Source: Tannerellaceae bacterium (lineage in GTDB: Bacteria; Bacteroidota; Bacteroidia; Bacteroidales; Tannerellaceae). From it: a stretch of DNA of 41,766 nt. Each line of letters opens with the position of its first letter. Positions within the stretch are counted from its first letter, which is position 1. Made by a program: the position numbers and the translations under genes. The stretch is taken from assembly GCA_021201295.1 (NCBI GenBank), contig JAJQFE010000004.1, positions 1-41,766 on the forward strand. Reading direction: 5' to 3'. Under the pieces are notes generated by a model. It was not told the origin of the DNA and did no database searches. It saw only the letters and a program-made list of their open reading frames with translations. Below are positions 10,715 through 20,436 of the stretch, piece after piece.

Positions 10715-10739
10715 AATTATACTGAAAAACTAATAATAA

Positions 10740-11472
10740 ATGAATAAATTAACTTTAACAGTTCTTCTTACAATAATTAGTTTAACGCCATTGTGGGCAA
10801 AAGGGGGAAAATTTGATAGAGGCATTGAGATGAAAACCTTTATACCTAAAGGTCAGTGGATGGTAGGCGCCTCTTTTTCTTACATGGAAATGGATGTTGA
10901 TAATTATCAATGGTTAGTATTAGAAGATTTTAATATAACAGGATATACTTTTAAAGTTTCTCCGATTGTCAGTTATTTTATCAGAGATAATGTTTCCATT
11001 GGTGGTAGAATAGCGTATTCCCGTTCTTTAATGGATATGGGAAATCTGGCTATTTCTTTGGGAGATGACCTCAATATTAATTTATCGGATTATTATTTGA
11101 AATCTCATATGGTTTCTACCTCCGGATTTGTCCGTACTTATTTGAATTTAGGTGATAGCAAACGATTCGGTCTTTTTAATGAAGCCCGGGTTACCTATGG
11201 ATATGGTGAGGGAAATTCAGAAAATGGTTCCAGTGATACCAGTAAGGCCGTGCATGAAGCAAAACATGTACTAAACTTTGGGATTTCACCCGGAATGGTA
11301 GCTTTTGTCAATAATTTGCAGCCGTAGAAGTTTTCTTGGATGTTTTAGGATTAGACTTTAAGTGGTATGAACAGACTATTAACCAGGTAGAGCAAGGTTC
11401 TTTACGGACCAGTCCTGCTAATTTTAAGATCAACCTGTTTTCTATTAATTAGGGATGACGTTTTATTTTTAG
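10740..11472 (+). pseudogene. outer-membrane beta-barrel protein, two single-T deletions near the 3' end
   Basis: A cleavable signal (MNKLTLTVLLTIISLTPLWA) is followed by alternating amphipathic strands typical of a small 8-stranded OMP (WMVGASFSYMEM, FKVSPIVSYFI, VSIGGRIAYSRS), with a final strand ending in Tyr-Phe (GMTFYF) as needed for Bam recognition. Reconstructed length is about 244 residues. Frame 1 (10740-11327) breaks at the T run 11315-11317, where one more T gives VNNFAAVEVSLDVLGLDFKW. A second missing T at 11449-11450 restores NLGMTFYF and a TAG at 11470-11472. Without the last strands the barrel could not close. It is the only integral outer-membrane gene of the array, so it may be the anchor or export partner of the DUF4493 lipoproteins (inference). 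Confidence 0.7.
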
Positions 11473-11475
11473 ACT

Positions 11476-13134
11476 ATGACCAGAAAATACGTTCTTTTTA
11501 ATTATATAGGGTTATTTATTGTTGGATAATTCTGCAAGGTTGTATTCAAAATGATCTGCCTTACCCTACTATACAAGCATCCATAGAAGAAATAGAAACA
11601 GCAGGATTTGTTTCGGCTACTATCAGTAAAAATACCGGAACCGCTCATATACTGGTAAATGATACAATGGATCTTAGACAATTAAAAATTACCAGGATGG
11701 AAGTAACTTCCGGTACACTTATTATACCGGATCAGACGGCCTGTTATGACGCTTCTTTATTTCCTGATTCAGGTTTTATTCATATAGATAGTCTTCCAGG
11801 AATAGTAAATACTCAAATAAACCTGAAAGAACCTGCCAATTTTACTCTTCGTATCTATCAGGATTATCCATGGATCATATCTGCCAGTCACTATTTAAAT
11901 CGTATTTATAATCTGAAAGAAGCTTTTCAGATCACTGATATAAATGGTAATACTATTCAGGTAGGTCAACCGAAAGTGGATGAGGAAAATAAAAACATTA
12001 TTATCTATGTAGATGATAATGCAGATCTTTCGAATCTTCTTGTAAAAAATGCAGATTGGTAGTTCCATAGCAACAACAGTACCGGAACCCACCCATATAA
12101 CGGATTTCCGTCGTCCGGTTAGCTTTGAAGTTACCGCATTTGACGAGACTGAAGTCTGGACAGTAACTGTAACTTACTCTGTGGAAGCTAATCTCACGAT
12201 ATCCCCATGGTCTAAAAGAGCTTATATTATGGGGGAAGGAAATGAAAATACCAATTTAGATATCCGTTTCCGGAGAAAAGGAGATGAAATATGGGATATG
12301 GTTTACACAGACGAAATTACTTATGAGGACGGTAGTTTTACCGCACTCATTCGTCATCTACAACCTGCTACTACTTATGAATATGAAGCCACCATAGGAA
12401 GTACTGTTTATGATCTGGCAGAGTTTACAACCGATGATATTCCAGCGTTACCTAACAGCGGATTTGAGAATTGGAGTTTAGGGAGTGATGGAATCTGGAA
12501 TGTTTACAGTGAAGAAGATGAAAAGTTTTGGGACACCGGTAATAGAGGATCCATGACAGTGGGAAAAAATGTAACAACCTATGATGAGTCCATATATTAT
12601 AGTGGTAGGAGATCTGCCAAATTAGCTTCAGAGTACATTATAGTGAGATTTGCTGCCGGTAATCTTTTTGCCGGGGAGTATGTAAGAACAGATGGAACAG
12701 ATGGCGTACTGGATTTTGGGCGTCCGTTTACAGCACGGCCTACGGCATTAAAAGGAATATACAGATATATCAGCACACCTATTAGCCATACCGGAGATGT
12801 CCTCTTTAAGGATGCACAAATAGGGATGAATGATCAGGCCTATATATATGTGGCTGTCGGAGATTGGAGTTCGCCGGTAGAAATTAAAACAAAAAGCTCA
12901 GAAAGAAAATTATTTGATATCAATGATGAACATATTATAGCATACCAGGAGTTGGTGGTAGATGAAACAGTAAATTTCTGGACAGAATTTCGTCTGAATC
13001 TGGACTATCGTTCTTTCATCCGAAAACCGACTTATCTGGTTATTGTTGCTACTGCCAGTAAATATGGTGACTATTTTACCGGAGGACAAGGCAGTACTCT
13101 ATGGCTGGATGATTTTGAACTGGTTTATGAATAA
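11476..13134 (+). pseudogene. PCMD-domain surface protein, two frameshifts
   Basis: The ATG at 11476 starts 3 bases after the barrel gene: MTRKYVLFNYIGLFIVG, then after one missing base near 11524 the frame continues IILQGCIQNDLPYPTI, restoring a lipoprotein signal (LQGC). The region 11667-12062 reads as a beta-sandwich domain. A second slip in the A run 12044-12049 joins NLLVK to MQIGSSIATTVPEPTHITDF. The open frame 12049-13134 holds an FN3-like segment (ALIRHLQPATTYEYEATIG) and a full PCMD domain from 12448 (LPNSGFENW to STLWLDDFELVYE). Reconstructed length is about 552 residues. It resembles the C-terminal half of the 8504-10714 product but lacks a recognisable DUF4493 module, so it may be a different tip subunit. 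Last gene of the array, followed by a hairpin. Confidence 0.75.
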
Positions 13135-13139
13135 ATAAA

Positions 13140-13165
13140 ATGGGGAATATGATTACATTCCCCAT
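13140..13165 (-). terminator. terminator of the comM locus, at the convergent end of the surface array
   Basis: ATGGGGAAT (13140-13148) and ATTCCCCAT (13157-13165) form a 9-bp perfect stem whose loop contains the comM stop codon (13153-13155). On the minus strand it is followed by TTTTATTTATT. The plus-strand side lacks a T run, so it mainly serves comM. Confidence 0.6.
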
Positions 13166-14690
13166 CCTTCCCTGTCTAAATTTCTGTAGTGGATGGCTTC
13201 TCCTAAGTGTTGCGGCTCGATTTCTTCCGAACCTGCCAGATCTGCAATCATACGGGAAACTTTTAATATACGGTCATATGCACGGGCCGACAGATTTAAT
13301 CGTTCCATAGCCTGCCTCAATAGAATTAATCCTTTTTTATTGGGAACTGCATATTTTCTTAAAACGGGACTATTCATCTGGGCATTACAATGAATGTACT
13401 CATAATTCCGGAACCGTCTTTCCTGAATCTCACGGGCTTTTATCACCCGTTCTCTAACCTGATCACTATTCTCCTGAACACTTCTTTCTGAAATCTTTTC
13501 AAAAGGAACCGGGACGATTTCTATCTGGATATCTATCCAGTCTAATAAAGGACCAGAAATCCGGTTCATATATTTCTGCACAGTCCCTGAAGAACAAAGA
13601 CACGCTCTTTCCGGATGGTTATAATATCCACAGGAACATGGATTCATGGAAGCAATGAGCATAAAACCGGCCGGATAATCCACTGTAAAACGGGCACGGG
13701 AGATAGTAATGACCCGGTCTTCCAAAGGTTGCCGCATCACTTCCAGAACATTCCGGGTATATTCAGGTAATTCATCTAAAAAAAGTAACAATTATGTGCC
13801 AAGCTAATTTCGCCAGGTTGTGGATAAGATCCTCCACCTACCATAGCCACATTAGAGATCGTATGGTGAGGTGCACGGAAAGGACGTTGAATCATTAGTG
13901 AACTATTATCACCGATCTTTCCTGCCACAGAGTGAATTTTGGTAGTTTCCAGGGATTCTGCCAACGTAAACGATGGAAGAATAGAGGGTAAGCGTTTAGC
14001 CAGCATAGATTTGCCACTTCCCGGCGGTCCTACCATTAATAAATTATGACCGCCTGCAGCAGCCACCTCCAGAGCACGTTTTACATTTTCCTGTCCCCGT
14101 ACATCCGCAAAATCATAATCAAATTGTTGCTGCCGGTCATAAAAAGTTTCCTGAATATTTACTATGGTCGGACTAAGTTCCTGCTTATCATTAAAAAATT
14201 CGATTACCTCTTTTATATTTTTCACTCCATATACTTTCAGGCCACTTACGACCGCTGCTTCCGGAGCATTCTGAAAAGGAAGGATAAATCCTTTGAATCC
14301 TTCCTCTTTTGCTTTAATAGCAATGGGTAACACCCCTTTTACCGGTAAAATACTTCCATCTAAGAAAAGTTCTCCCATCAGGAGATATTCTCCTAGCCGA
14401 GAGGAATTTAATTGCTCAGCAGCCGCTAAAATGCCAATAGCAAGAGGAAGATCATAAGCGGATCCTTCTTTACGGATATCTGCAGGAGCCATATTGATTA
14501 CGATCCGTTTACTGGGGAATTTATAGCCATTTACTTCCAATGCGGAAATAATCCGTTCATGGCTTTCCCGTACAGCTACATCCGGTAATCCTACTAAGTA
14601 GAATTGAATTCCTCTTGAGCAACTTACTTCAATAGTAATAATAGTAGCGGAAATACCCTGCACTGCGGCAGCATAAGATTTGACTAACAT
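13153..14690 (-). pseudogene. comM: YifB/ComM-family Mg-chelatase-like AAA+ ATPase, one frameshift
   Basis: ComM/YifB is a hexameric AAA+ helicase implicated in branch migration during natural transformation. Visible: N-terminal Lon-protease-like domain (MLVKSYAAAVQGISATII..., INMAPADIRKEGSAYDLPLA) and Walker A GPPGSGKS (residues 221-228). After the break come Walker B (LFLDELPEY), the Cys-rich ASMNPCSCGYYNHPERAC motif and a C-terminal helical domain. Frame 1 (13776-14690) ends in HNCYFF, while the second frame (13153-13791) resumes at LFLDELPEY. The expected join is ISLAHNGVLFLDELPEY, so one base is missing around 13784-13793 next to a run of seven A. Reconstructed length, about 512 residues, is normal for the family. 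The lesion removes Walker B, so neither fragment could be an active ATPase. Confidence 0.85.
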
Positions 14691-14736
14691 ACTAAGGTTG
14701 GTTTATTTAAAGGTTATGGTAAATCGGATTCTGTTT

Positions 14737-15858
14737 TTATTCTTTTTCTTCGTCCAATAATTTTTCTATGGTTTGCTTTATTTCTGTTCCATTCTCTGTT
14801 TTCAGTACTATTTTTCCCTGTTCATCGATCAAAAAGCTACGGGGCAGTGCACTGACATTATATAATTCCAGTAACATGGTGGCCTGTCTGGCGGAGTCCG
14901 TAACCAGATTCCACTGGATACTATCTTTTTTAAGTACCTCTTTTACCCCTTCCATATCATCATCCAGGCTCACCAGTAACATATCTAATTGCTCTTTAGG
15001 ATATTTCTGAATAATCTCATCCAAATATAAATTTTCGGTCTGGCACATATCACACCAAGGAGCAGTAAAAGTCAACAACAAATACCTCTCCGAAAAAGAA
15101 TCCAGACTGACTGGTTTACCATAGATATTTTTCACACTAAATTCAGGAGCTTCGGCACCTAATGCCGTACGTTTAGCCCGTTCACTAAACTGCTCCATCT
15201 CTTTTACTAAATAAAAGTTTCTGAGCCGGGGATCCAGCACAGCCAATAGTTCATTCAATTTACGTGTATCATCAGGATCGGCAAAATACTCTTCCAGCAG
15301 GACTACTGAAGCTTCCTTATCCGGATTTACCTGAATATAGGCAAATACCTGTTCACTGATTTGATGGTTTACATTAGCCAATCGGGCTGTTACATCGTTT
15401 TCATCAATAAAATTTTCTCCTGAAATATACAAATTCAATGAATGGGACAGATCTGCCTGCTCTCTTAATAAAGAACCGATCTTTTTACGGAATGCTGTCA
15501 GTTCATTATTGATTTTTCCTCCTTTAATCTGCATCAAAGCCAGATACTCCACATCTCCTGTGACAGTAATTTTTTGTCCTTCTTCCAGATAAACGGTTAC
15601 CCATATGGTTTTATTTTCAAAAAGAAGTGTTGCACTATGGAAAGGTCCGAACTGATTCTGTGTAATAGAGAACTGGCCTGGTTTATCACATTCGACAGAT
15701 TCAACTTTATTGAAATTATCTCCCTGGAAAAAGACATAGACAGTCTGATCTTCCAGATTGGTTACTTTTCCCTGAATCCGGTAAGTGTCACTCTCTCCAC
15801 AGGAAAAGAGTGTAATACACCCTATAATGATAAGTATATACTGCTTTATCATTCTCAT
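14737..15858 (-). CDS. TlpA-like thioredoxin-fold lipoprotein with DUF4369-type N-terminus
   Basis: 373-residue predicted lipoprotein (ITLFSC, C20). The N-terminal region (about 22-120) resembles the DUF4369 domain common in Bacteroidetes (YRIQGKVTNLEDQTVYVFF). The C-terminal AhpC/TSA-thioredoxin domain (about 235-373) carries the redox pair in APWCDMCQ (C269, C272) and a cis-Pro region (VSALPRSFLIDEQG). Such proteins face the periplasm and reduce or exchange disulfides; the substrate is unknown. The start is MRMIKQY or the Met two residues on. It lies upstream of comM on the same strand with a 46-base gap. No lesion seen. Confidence 0.85.
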   Translation of the reverse strand: MRMIKQYILIIIGCITLFSCGESDTYRIQGKVTNLEDQTVYVFFQGDNFNKVESVECDKPGQFSITQNQFGPFHSATLLFENKTIWVTVYLEEGQKITVTGDVEYLALMQIKGGKINNELTAFRKKIGSLLREQADLSHSLNLYISGENFIDENDVTARLANVNHQISEQVFAYIQVNPDKEASVVLLEEYFADPDDTRKLNELLAVLDPRLRNFYLVKEMEQFSERAKRTALGAEAPEFSVKNIYGKPVSLDSFSERYLLLTFTAPWCDMCQTENLYLDEIIQKYPKEQLDMLLVSLDDDMEGVKEVLKKDSIQWNLVTDSARQATMLLELYNVSALPRSFLIDEQGKIVLKTENGTEIKQTIEKLLDEEKE

Positions 15859-16004
15859 TTAAACCTTCCCGCAATTATAGAAAATAGTTGGTAAATATAA
15901 TCATATATTTAAAATATCTATATAATTATCAAAAAAAATTAACAGTTGATAGCTATTAAAAGTTCATATAAATAAGTAAAACACTATTTAAAGTGTCTTG
16001 TAAG

Positions 16005-16039
16005 AATAAAAAAGGGATGATCCAATCGGATCATCCCTT
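16005..16039 (-). terminator. terminator of pckA
   Basis: AAGGGATGATCC (16012-16023), loop AATC, GGATCATCCCTT (16028-16039): a 12-bp perfect stem followed on the minus strand by a T run (A run 16008-16013). It sits 27 bases after the pckA stop. Confidence 0.8.
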
Positions 16040-16065
16040 CATATAGCGCATCAGTTACCTACTGA

Positions 16066-17655
16066 TTATAGTTGTGGACCAGCAGCGATTAGTGCTTTCG
16101 CATCATCGTTATCACAGTATTGTTCAAAATTCTTGATATATTTGGCAGCCAAAGATTTAGCTTTATTTTCCCACTCAGCAACATCTGCATAAGTAGTACG
16201 TGGATCCAAAATATCAGAAACATTGTTCAATGTTTTAGGTGCAGTCAGGTTCAGAATTGGAATGTGAACTTTTTCTGCTTCTTCAATTGTACCATCGATG
16301 ATTGCATCAATGATTGCACGTGTATCTTTCAGAGAAATACGTTTGCCTGTTCCGTTCCATCCGGTGTTTACTAAATAAGCTTTAGCACCGTGTTCTTTCA
16401 TTTTTCCACCTAATGTTTTCGCATACATAGTTGGGTGCAGAGTTAAGAACGCTTCACCGAAAGCAGGGGAGAAAGAAGGAACCGGTTCAGTGATACCACG
16501 TTCTGTTCCGGCTAATTTTGAAGTGTAACCACAAAGGAAGTGATACTGAGCCTGTGCATCATCTAAAATAGAAACCGAAGGCAATACTCCGAATGCATCT
16601 GCAGAAAGATAAACGATCTTCTTGACATGCCCTGCTTTTGAAGGAAGAACGATTTTATTAATGTGATAGATCGGATAAGAAACCCGGGTATTTTCAGTTA
16701 CTGAACCATCTGCATAATCAGGTGTTCCGTCTTCTTTGATCACTACATTTTCTAACAATGCATCCCGTTTAATAGCTCTCCAGATATCCGGCTCATTCTC
16801 TTCACTCAGGTTGATTACTTTTGCGTAGCAACCCCCTTCGTAGTTGAAGACACCGTTGTTATCCCATCCGTGCTCATCGTCACCGATCAAATAACGTTTC
16901 GGGTCTGCAGAAAGAGTAGTTTTACCAGTTCCTGAAAGACCGAAGAAGATAGCTACATCACCTTTTTCTCCTACGTTAGCAGAACAGTGCATAGAAGCCA
17001 TACCTTTCAATGGCAGGTAATAGTTCATCATAGCAAACATACCTTTCTTCATTTCACCACCATACCAGGTACCACCAATGATCTGTTCTTTTTCAGTCAG
17101 GTTAAATACAACAAATACTTCAGAGTTCAAACCTTGTTCTTTCCAGTTAGGGTTTGTAGTCTTAGAAGAGTTGAATACTGTGAAATCAGGTTCTCCGTAG
17201 TGTTCCAATTCATATAAAGAAGGACGGATAAACATGTTGGTCACAAAGTGAGCCTGCCATGCAACTTCTACGATGAAACGTACTTTCATACGGGTATCTG
17301 CATTCGTTCCACAGAAAGTATCCACTACATATAATTTTTTAGCACTGTTCAACTCTTTCAGTGAAAGAGCTTTCAAATCATTCCAAACTTCCGTGTTAAC
17401 CGGTTTATTGATAGTTCCGTCCCACCAGATCGTATCTTCTGTAGTAGCATCCTTAACAATGTAACGGTCTTTAGGAGAACGACCAGTGAAAATACCTGTA
17501 TTAACAGACACTGCACCAGTAGTTGTTAAAGTACCTTTTTCATAACCTTCGTTTGCAGGATCTACTTCAGCCTGAAACAGCTGCTCATAAGTAGGATTGT
17601 GAACAACTTCGATGTCGTTACTAATTCCATACTTGCTTAAATCTACTTTAGCCAT
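16066..17655 (-). CDS. pckA: phosphoenolpyruvate carboxykinase (ATP)
   Basis: Interconverts oxaloacetate + ATP and PEP + CO2 + ADP. In anaerobic gut Bacteroidales it usually runs in the CO2-fixing direction, feeding the succinate branch. 529 residues, full length. Visible: the [13 protein letters not shown] substrate loop near residue 55, the P-loop [11 protein letters not shown] (about 237-247), the metal-binding kinase-2 motif LIGDDEHGW (about 255-263) and the ribose/adenine-side [10 protein letters not shown]. Codon choice looks more uniform than in its neighbours, as expected for a highly expressed gene. It is flanked by its own promoter (17742-17749) and terminator, so it is probably monocistronic. 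Confidence 0.97.
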   Translation of the reverse strand: MAKVDLSKYGISNDIEVVHNPTYEQLFQAEVDPANEGYEKGTLTTTGAVSVNTGIFTGRSPKDRYIVKDATTEDTIWWDGTINKPVNTEVWNDLKALSLKELNSAKKLYVVDTFCGTNADTRMKVRFIVEVAWQAHFVTNMFIRPSLYELEHYGEPDFTVFNSSKTTNPNWKEQGLNSEVFVVFNLTEKEQIIGGTWYGGEMKKGMFAMMNYYLPLKGMASMHCSANVGEKGDVAIFFGLSGTGKTTLSADPKRYLIGDDEHGWDNNGVFNYEGGCYAKVINLSEENEPDIWRAIKRDALLENVVIKEDGTPDYADGSVTENTRVSYPIYHINKIVLPSKAGHVKKIVYLSADAFGVLPSVSILDDAQAQYHFLCGYTSKLAGTERGITEPVPSFSPAFGEAFLTLHPTMYAKTLGGKMKEHGAKAYLVNTGWNGTGKRISLKDTRAIIDAIIDGTIEEAEKVHIPILNLTAPKTLNNVSDILDPRTTYADVAEWENKAKSLAAKYIKNFEQYCDNDDAKALIAAGPQL

Positions 17656-17741
17656 CTTTAAATTAATAATTTTAATGATTGATATATAACTTACTATCTC
17701 ACTTCTTAAGAAATTGATAGTTCCCCTTATAAACCACGTTA

Positions 17742-17749
17742 CAAAAATA
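17742..17749 (-). promoter_or_regulatory. -7 promoter element for pckA
   Basis: The minus strand reads TATTTTTG (TAnnTTTG), about 87 bases upstream of the pckA ATG, giving a leader near 80 bases. The -33 element is not clear. Confidence 0.45.
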
Positions 17750-17854
17750 GTATTATTTTTTAATTAACCGCATGGCATTAAGGAAATTTTTCATTAATTC
17801 TTCACATTGTAAAATGAATCTTTTTTGTATCCGGAAAATACTCTTCTACCGGGG

Positions 17855-19311
17855 TTAATTTTCCCACATTTCAGAACGCCGGTTAGGAAAAGGAAATCCT
17901 GTTACCCGGTCACTACGATCTCCTCGTCTACGGGTCCACCAGGGATGGTCTTTCGTTTCCTGTTGCCAGTCGATAAGAATTCTTGCCAATTCTTCTCCTT
18001 CCCTGACATATTCCTCGAGATCTGCTACGTTGTCTAATTCATACGGGTCTTTTTCCAAATCGTACATTTCTACCATAGGACGGGGAGCTGTAAAAATCTG
18101 CATCTGCTCTTTATGTAATTCCCCAACCCGTTGCTTTTTTTCAATTCATACCAGCTTGGGCTGGTACTCAGATCTGTTGCAGTACCATGTGGTAATTCAT
18201 AGTAAGCATTGTAAATTAGTTTATATCTCTCCGTACGAATACAACGAATGTATTCATCTGTATCATGCCAGTTTCTCTCTGCAAAAATGTACTCACGACC
18301 TCGTAAAGAAGGATCCAGCAAAATCTCTTTAAAACTCTCTCCATACATATTTTCCAGTTTGCTTACTCCGGCACAGTCCAATAGGGTAGCGGCCAGGTCC
18401 ACGGAGCTGATCAAGCCATTGGGATGTACACATTCCACCTCAATTTTATCTTTCCACACAAAAATTAAAGGAGTCTGAATACCGGAATCATATAAAGAAC
18501 CTTTACACCGGGGAAAAGGCATTCCATTATCACTCAGAAATACGATAATTGTATTCTCCATTAATCCTCTTTTTTCTAATTCTCCTACCATCCGCCCAAT
18601 ATTTTTATCCATCCGGGTGATCTCATCGTAATAGTCTGCCAGATCTCTCCGTGTATCAGGTCCATCTACCAGATAAGGAGGAACCAGAATCAATGACGGA
18701 TCATTTTCCTGAGGACATACCTCCCAGTCATAAGGCCGATGCGGATCATTAAAACCTACCCATAAAAAGAATGGGTGACCTGTCGCCTGATCCAGAAATT
18801 TTGTATATTCGTTATATTTCTCTTCTGTCAAATCCAACTCATAAGGAGAACTCAGATCAGTAATTACAGAATCAAATTGTTTATCCCCATTTTCACCCCA
18901 ATGTTTCTTTAACATGGTACCTGTATGATAGCCTCCTTCTTTAAAATAAGCAGGCATAATCCATGTCTAGTCATCTATCGGAGTATGAAGATCTTCTGTT
19001 CCTATTGTATGGGCAAACATTCCTGTCATCATACTGGTCCGGGAAGGGCTGGATTGCGGAGCAGTAAGAAAGGCATTCTGAAACCGGAGTCCCTGGGAAG
19101 CCAATCGATCTATATTCGGAGTTTTAATCACTGAATTACCATAACAACCAAAACCCATTCCCGCATCATCTGCAACAAAGACAAGGATATTAGGTTTATC
19201 CGGAGCGACATTTGTCTGTTCGGCCAAAGATACAGCAACAAAAAGTCCGGAGGAAAGACAAGGAAACAGATAGTATCTTCTTCTATTCAAAAAAGTAGAT
19301 GTGTCATTCAT
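17855..19311 (-). pseudogene. Ser-type sulfatase (N-sulphoglucosamine/choline sulfatase-like), nonsense plus frameshift
   Basis: Sulfatases hydrolyse sulfate esters; in Bacteroidales they usually act on host glycosaminoglycans or mucin in the periplasm. The N-terminal segment has a membrane/signal stretch, PNILVFVADDAG (metal-binding Asp pair) and the signature S-S-P-S-R in PQSSPSRTSMMTG. Ser in place of Cys means maturation to formylglycine would need an anSME enzyme. Lesion 1: an in-frame TAG (18967-18969) after TPIDD, with the frame continuing TWIMPAYFKEGGY. The second segment (18070-18957) has FLWVGFNDPHRPYDWE and VFLSDNGMPFPR. Lesion 2: seven A on the coding strand (T run 18135-18141) where eight would give ELKKKQRVGELHKEQ and lead into QIFTAPRPMVEMYDLEKDPYEL. 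Reconstructed length is about 485 residues. Two independent lesions argue it is dead. Confidence 0.85.
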
Positions 19312-19348
19312 ATAGTGATTTATTTGTATGGTTAAACTTCATAAACTT

Positions 19349-19418
19349 ATCCGGTAAAAAATAAGGAAGAGCCTGCCTTACCAATATCAGGCAGGCTCTT
19401 CCTTATTTTTTACCGGAT
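19349..19418 (-). terminator. 30-bp perfect inverted repeat, terminator of korAB
   Basis: Arms at 19349-19378 and 19389-19418 are perfectly complementary over 30 bases with a 10-base loop. The GC-rich core (GGAAGAGCCTGCCT / AGGCAGGCTCTTCC) is flanked by an A6 and a T6 run inside the stem, so it can terminate in both directions. It begins one base after the korB stop codon. Confidence 0.85.
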
Positions 19419-19419
19419 C

Positions 19420-20433
19420 TTATTTTACTTCCCAAATATCTCCACTCATCAGATAATCATTCAGGGTACGGACTGGATTTGTAGCCTGTACTTCTACGAT
19501 CTGTTCTTCTACTGCCTGATCATATACCGGAGCTTCCACCTGTCGTATGATACCTAATGCGACCGGCATATCTCCACCCATCAGTGCTAACATCAGATGT
19601 AGAGTGGGATCCTGTTTATATGCATCATGTATAAGTATATCATCCAGTGTATACCCATTTTCACCGATAGTGACTGCTTTCAGTTTCAGCCCTTCCAGAA
19701 CAATCCCTTTCTCATTATCCTTTCCGAAAAGCATCTTCTCACCATGACGGAGAAAAATTGTACGGTCTGCCCTATACTCTTTATCTATGACCTGTTTATG
19801 GATGCCATCATTAAAGATTACACAATTCACTAATACTTCCACAACTGAAGCTCCTTTATGCCGGGCTGACTCAGCTAAAACAGCCGTAGTATTTTTCAAA
19901 TCCACATCAATTAAACGGGCAAAGAAATTCCCACGTGCTCCCAATGTCAATTCGGCCGGATTAAATGGTTCTTCTACAGTTCCATAAGGCGAACTTTTAG
20001 TGATTACTCCACAATCTGACGTGGGAGAATATTGTCCTTTGGTTAATCCATAGATCTTATTATTGAAAAGTACAATATTAAGGTCTACATTCCGGCGTAC
20101 TGCATGAATAAAATGGTTACCACCAATAGCCAGACAATCCCCATCACCTGTCATCAACCATACACTCAGGTCAGGTCTTGCCGTTTTTACACCGGTTGCA
20201 ATCGCAGCTCCGCGTCCGTGAATAGTATGGAAACCATATGTGTTCATATAATAAGGCAGACGGGAAGAACAGCCAATACCGGAAATTACAGCCATTTTAT
20301 GAGGCTCTACTCCTATTTCAGCCATCGCTTTATGCAGGCAATTCAACACTGCATGATCTCCACAACCCGGACACCAGCGCACATACTGGTCACTTTTATA
20401 ATCTTTCGGTTGGTATATTATATCTGTTGCCAT
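19420..20433 (-). CDS. korB: 2-oxoglutarate:ferredoxin oxidoreductase, beta (TPP) subunit
   Basis: TPP-binding subunit of the KorAB enzyme, which reversibly converts 2-oxoglutarate + CoA to succinyl-CoA + CO2 with reduction of ferredoxin, in an anaerobe's partial TCA cycle. 337 residues. Visible: WCPGCGDH (C21, C24) and SGIGCSS (C55), whose cysteines probably hold a [4Fe-4S] cluster, the TPP/Mg motif TGDGDCLAIGGNH (95-107), and GLTKGQYSPTS. It starts 3 bases after the korA stop, so the two are translated as one operon, and a strong terminator follows. A different 2-oxoacid specificity is possible, but the gene pair and lengths favour 2-oxoglutarate. Confidence 0.93.
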   Translation of the reverse strand: MATDIIYQPKDYKSDQYVRWCPGCGDHAVLNCLHKAMAEIGVEPHKMAVISGIGCSSRLPYYMNTYGFHTIHGRGAAIATGVKTARPDLSVWLMTGDGDCLAIGGNHFIHAVRRNVDLNIVLFNNKIYGLTKGQYSPTSDCGVITKSSPYGTVEEPFNPAELTLGARGNFFARLIDVDLKNTTAVLAESARHKGASVVEVLVNCVIFNDGIHKQVIDKEYRADRTIFLRHGEKMLFGKDNEKGIVLEGLKLKAVTIGENGYTLDDILIHDAYKQDPTLHLMLALMGGDMPVALGIIRQVEAPVYDQAVEEQIVEVQATNPVRTLNDYLMSGDIWEVK

Positions 20434-20436
20434 TGT

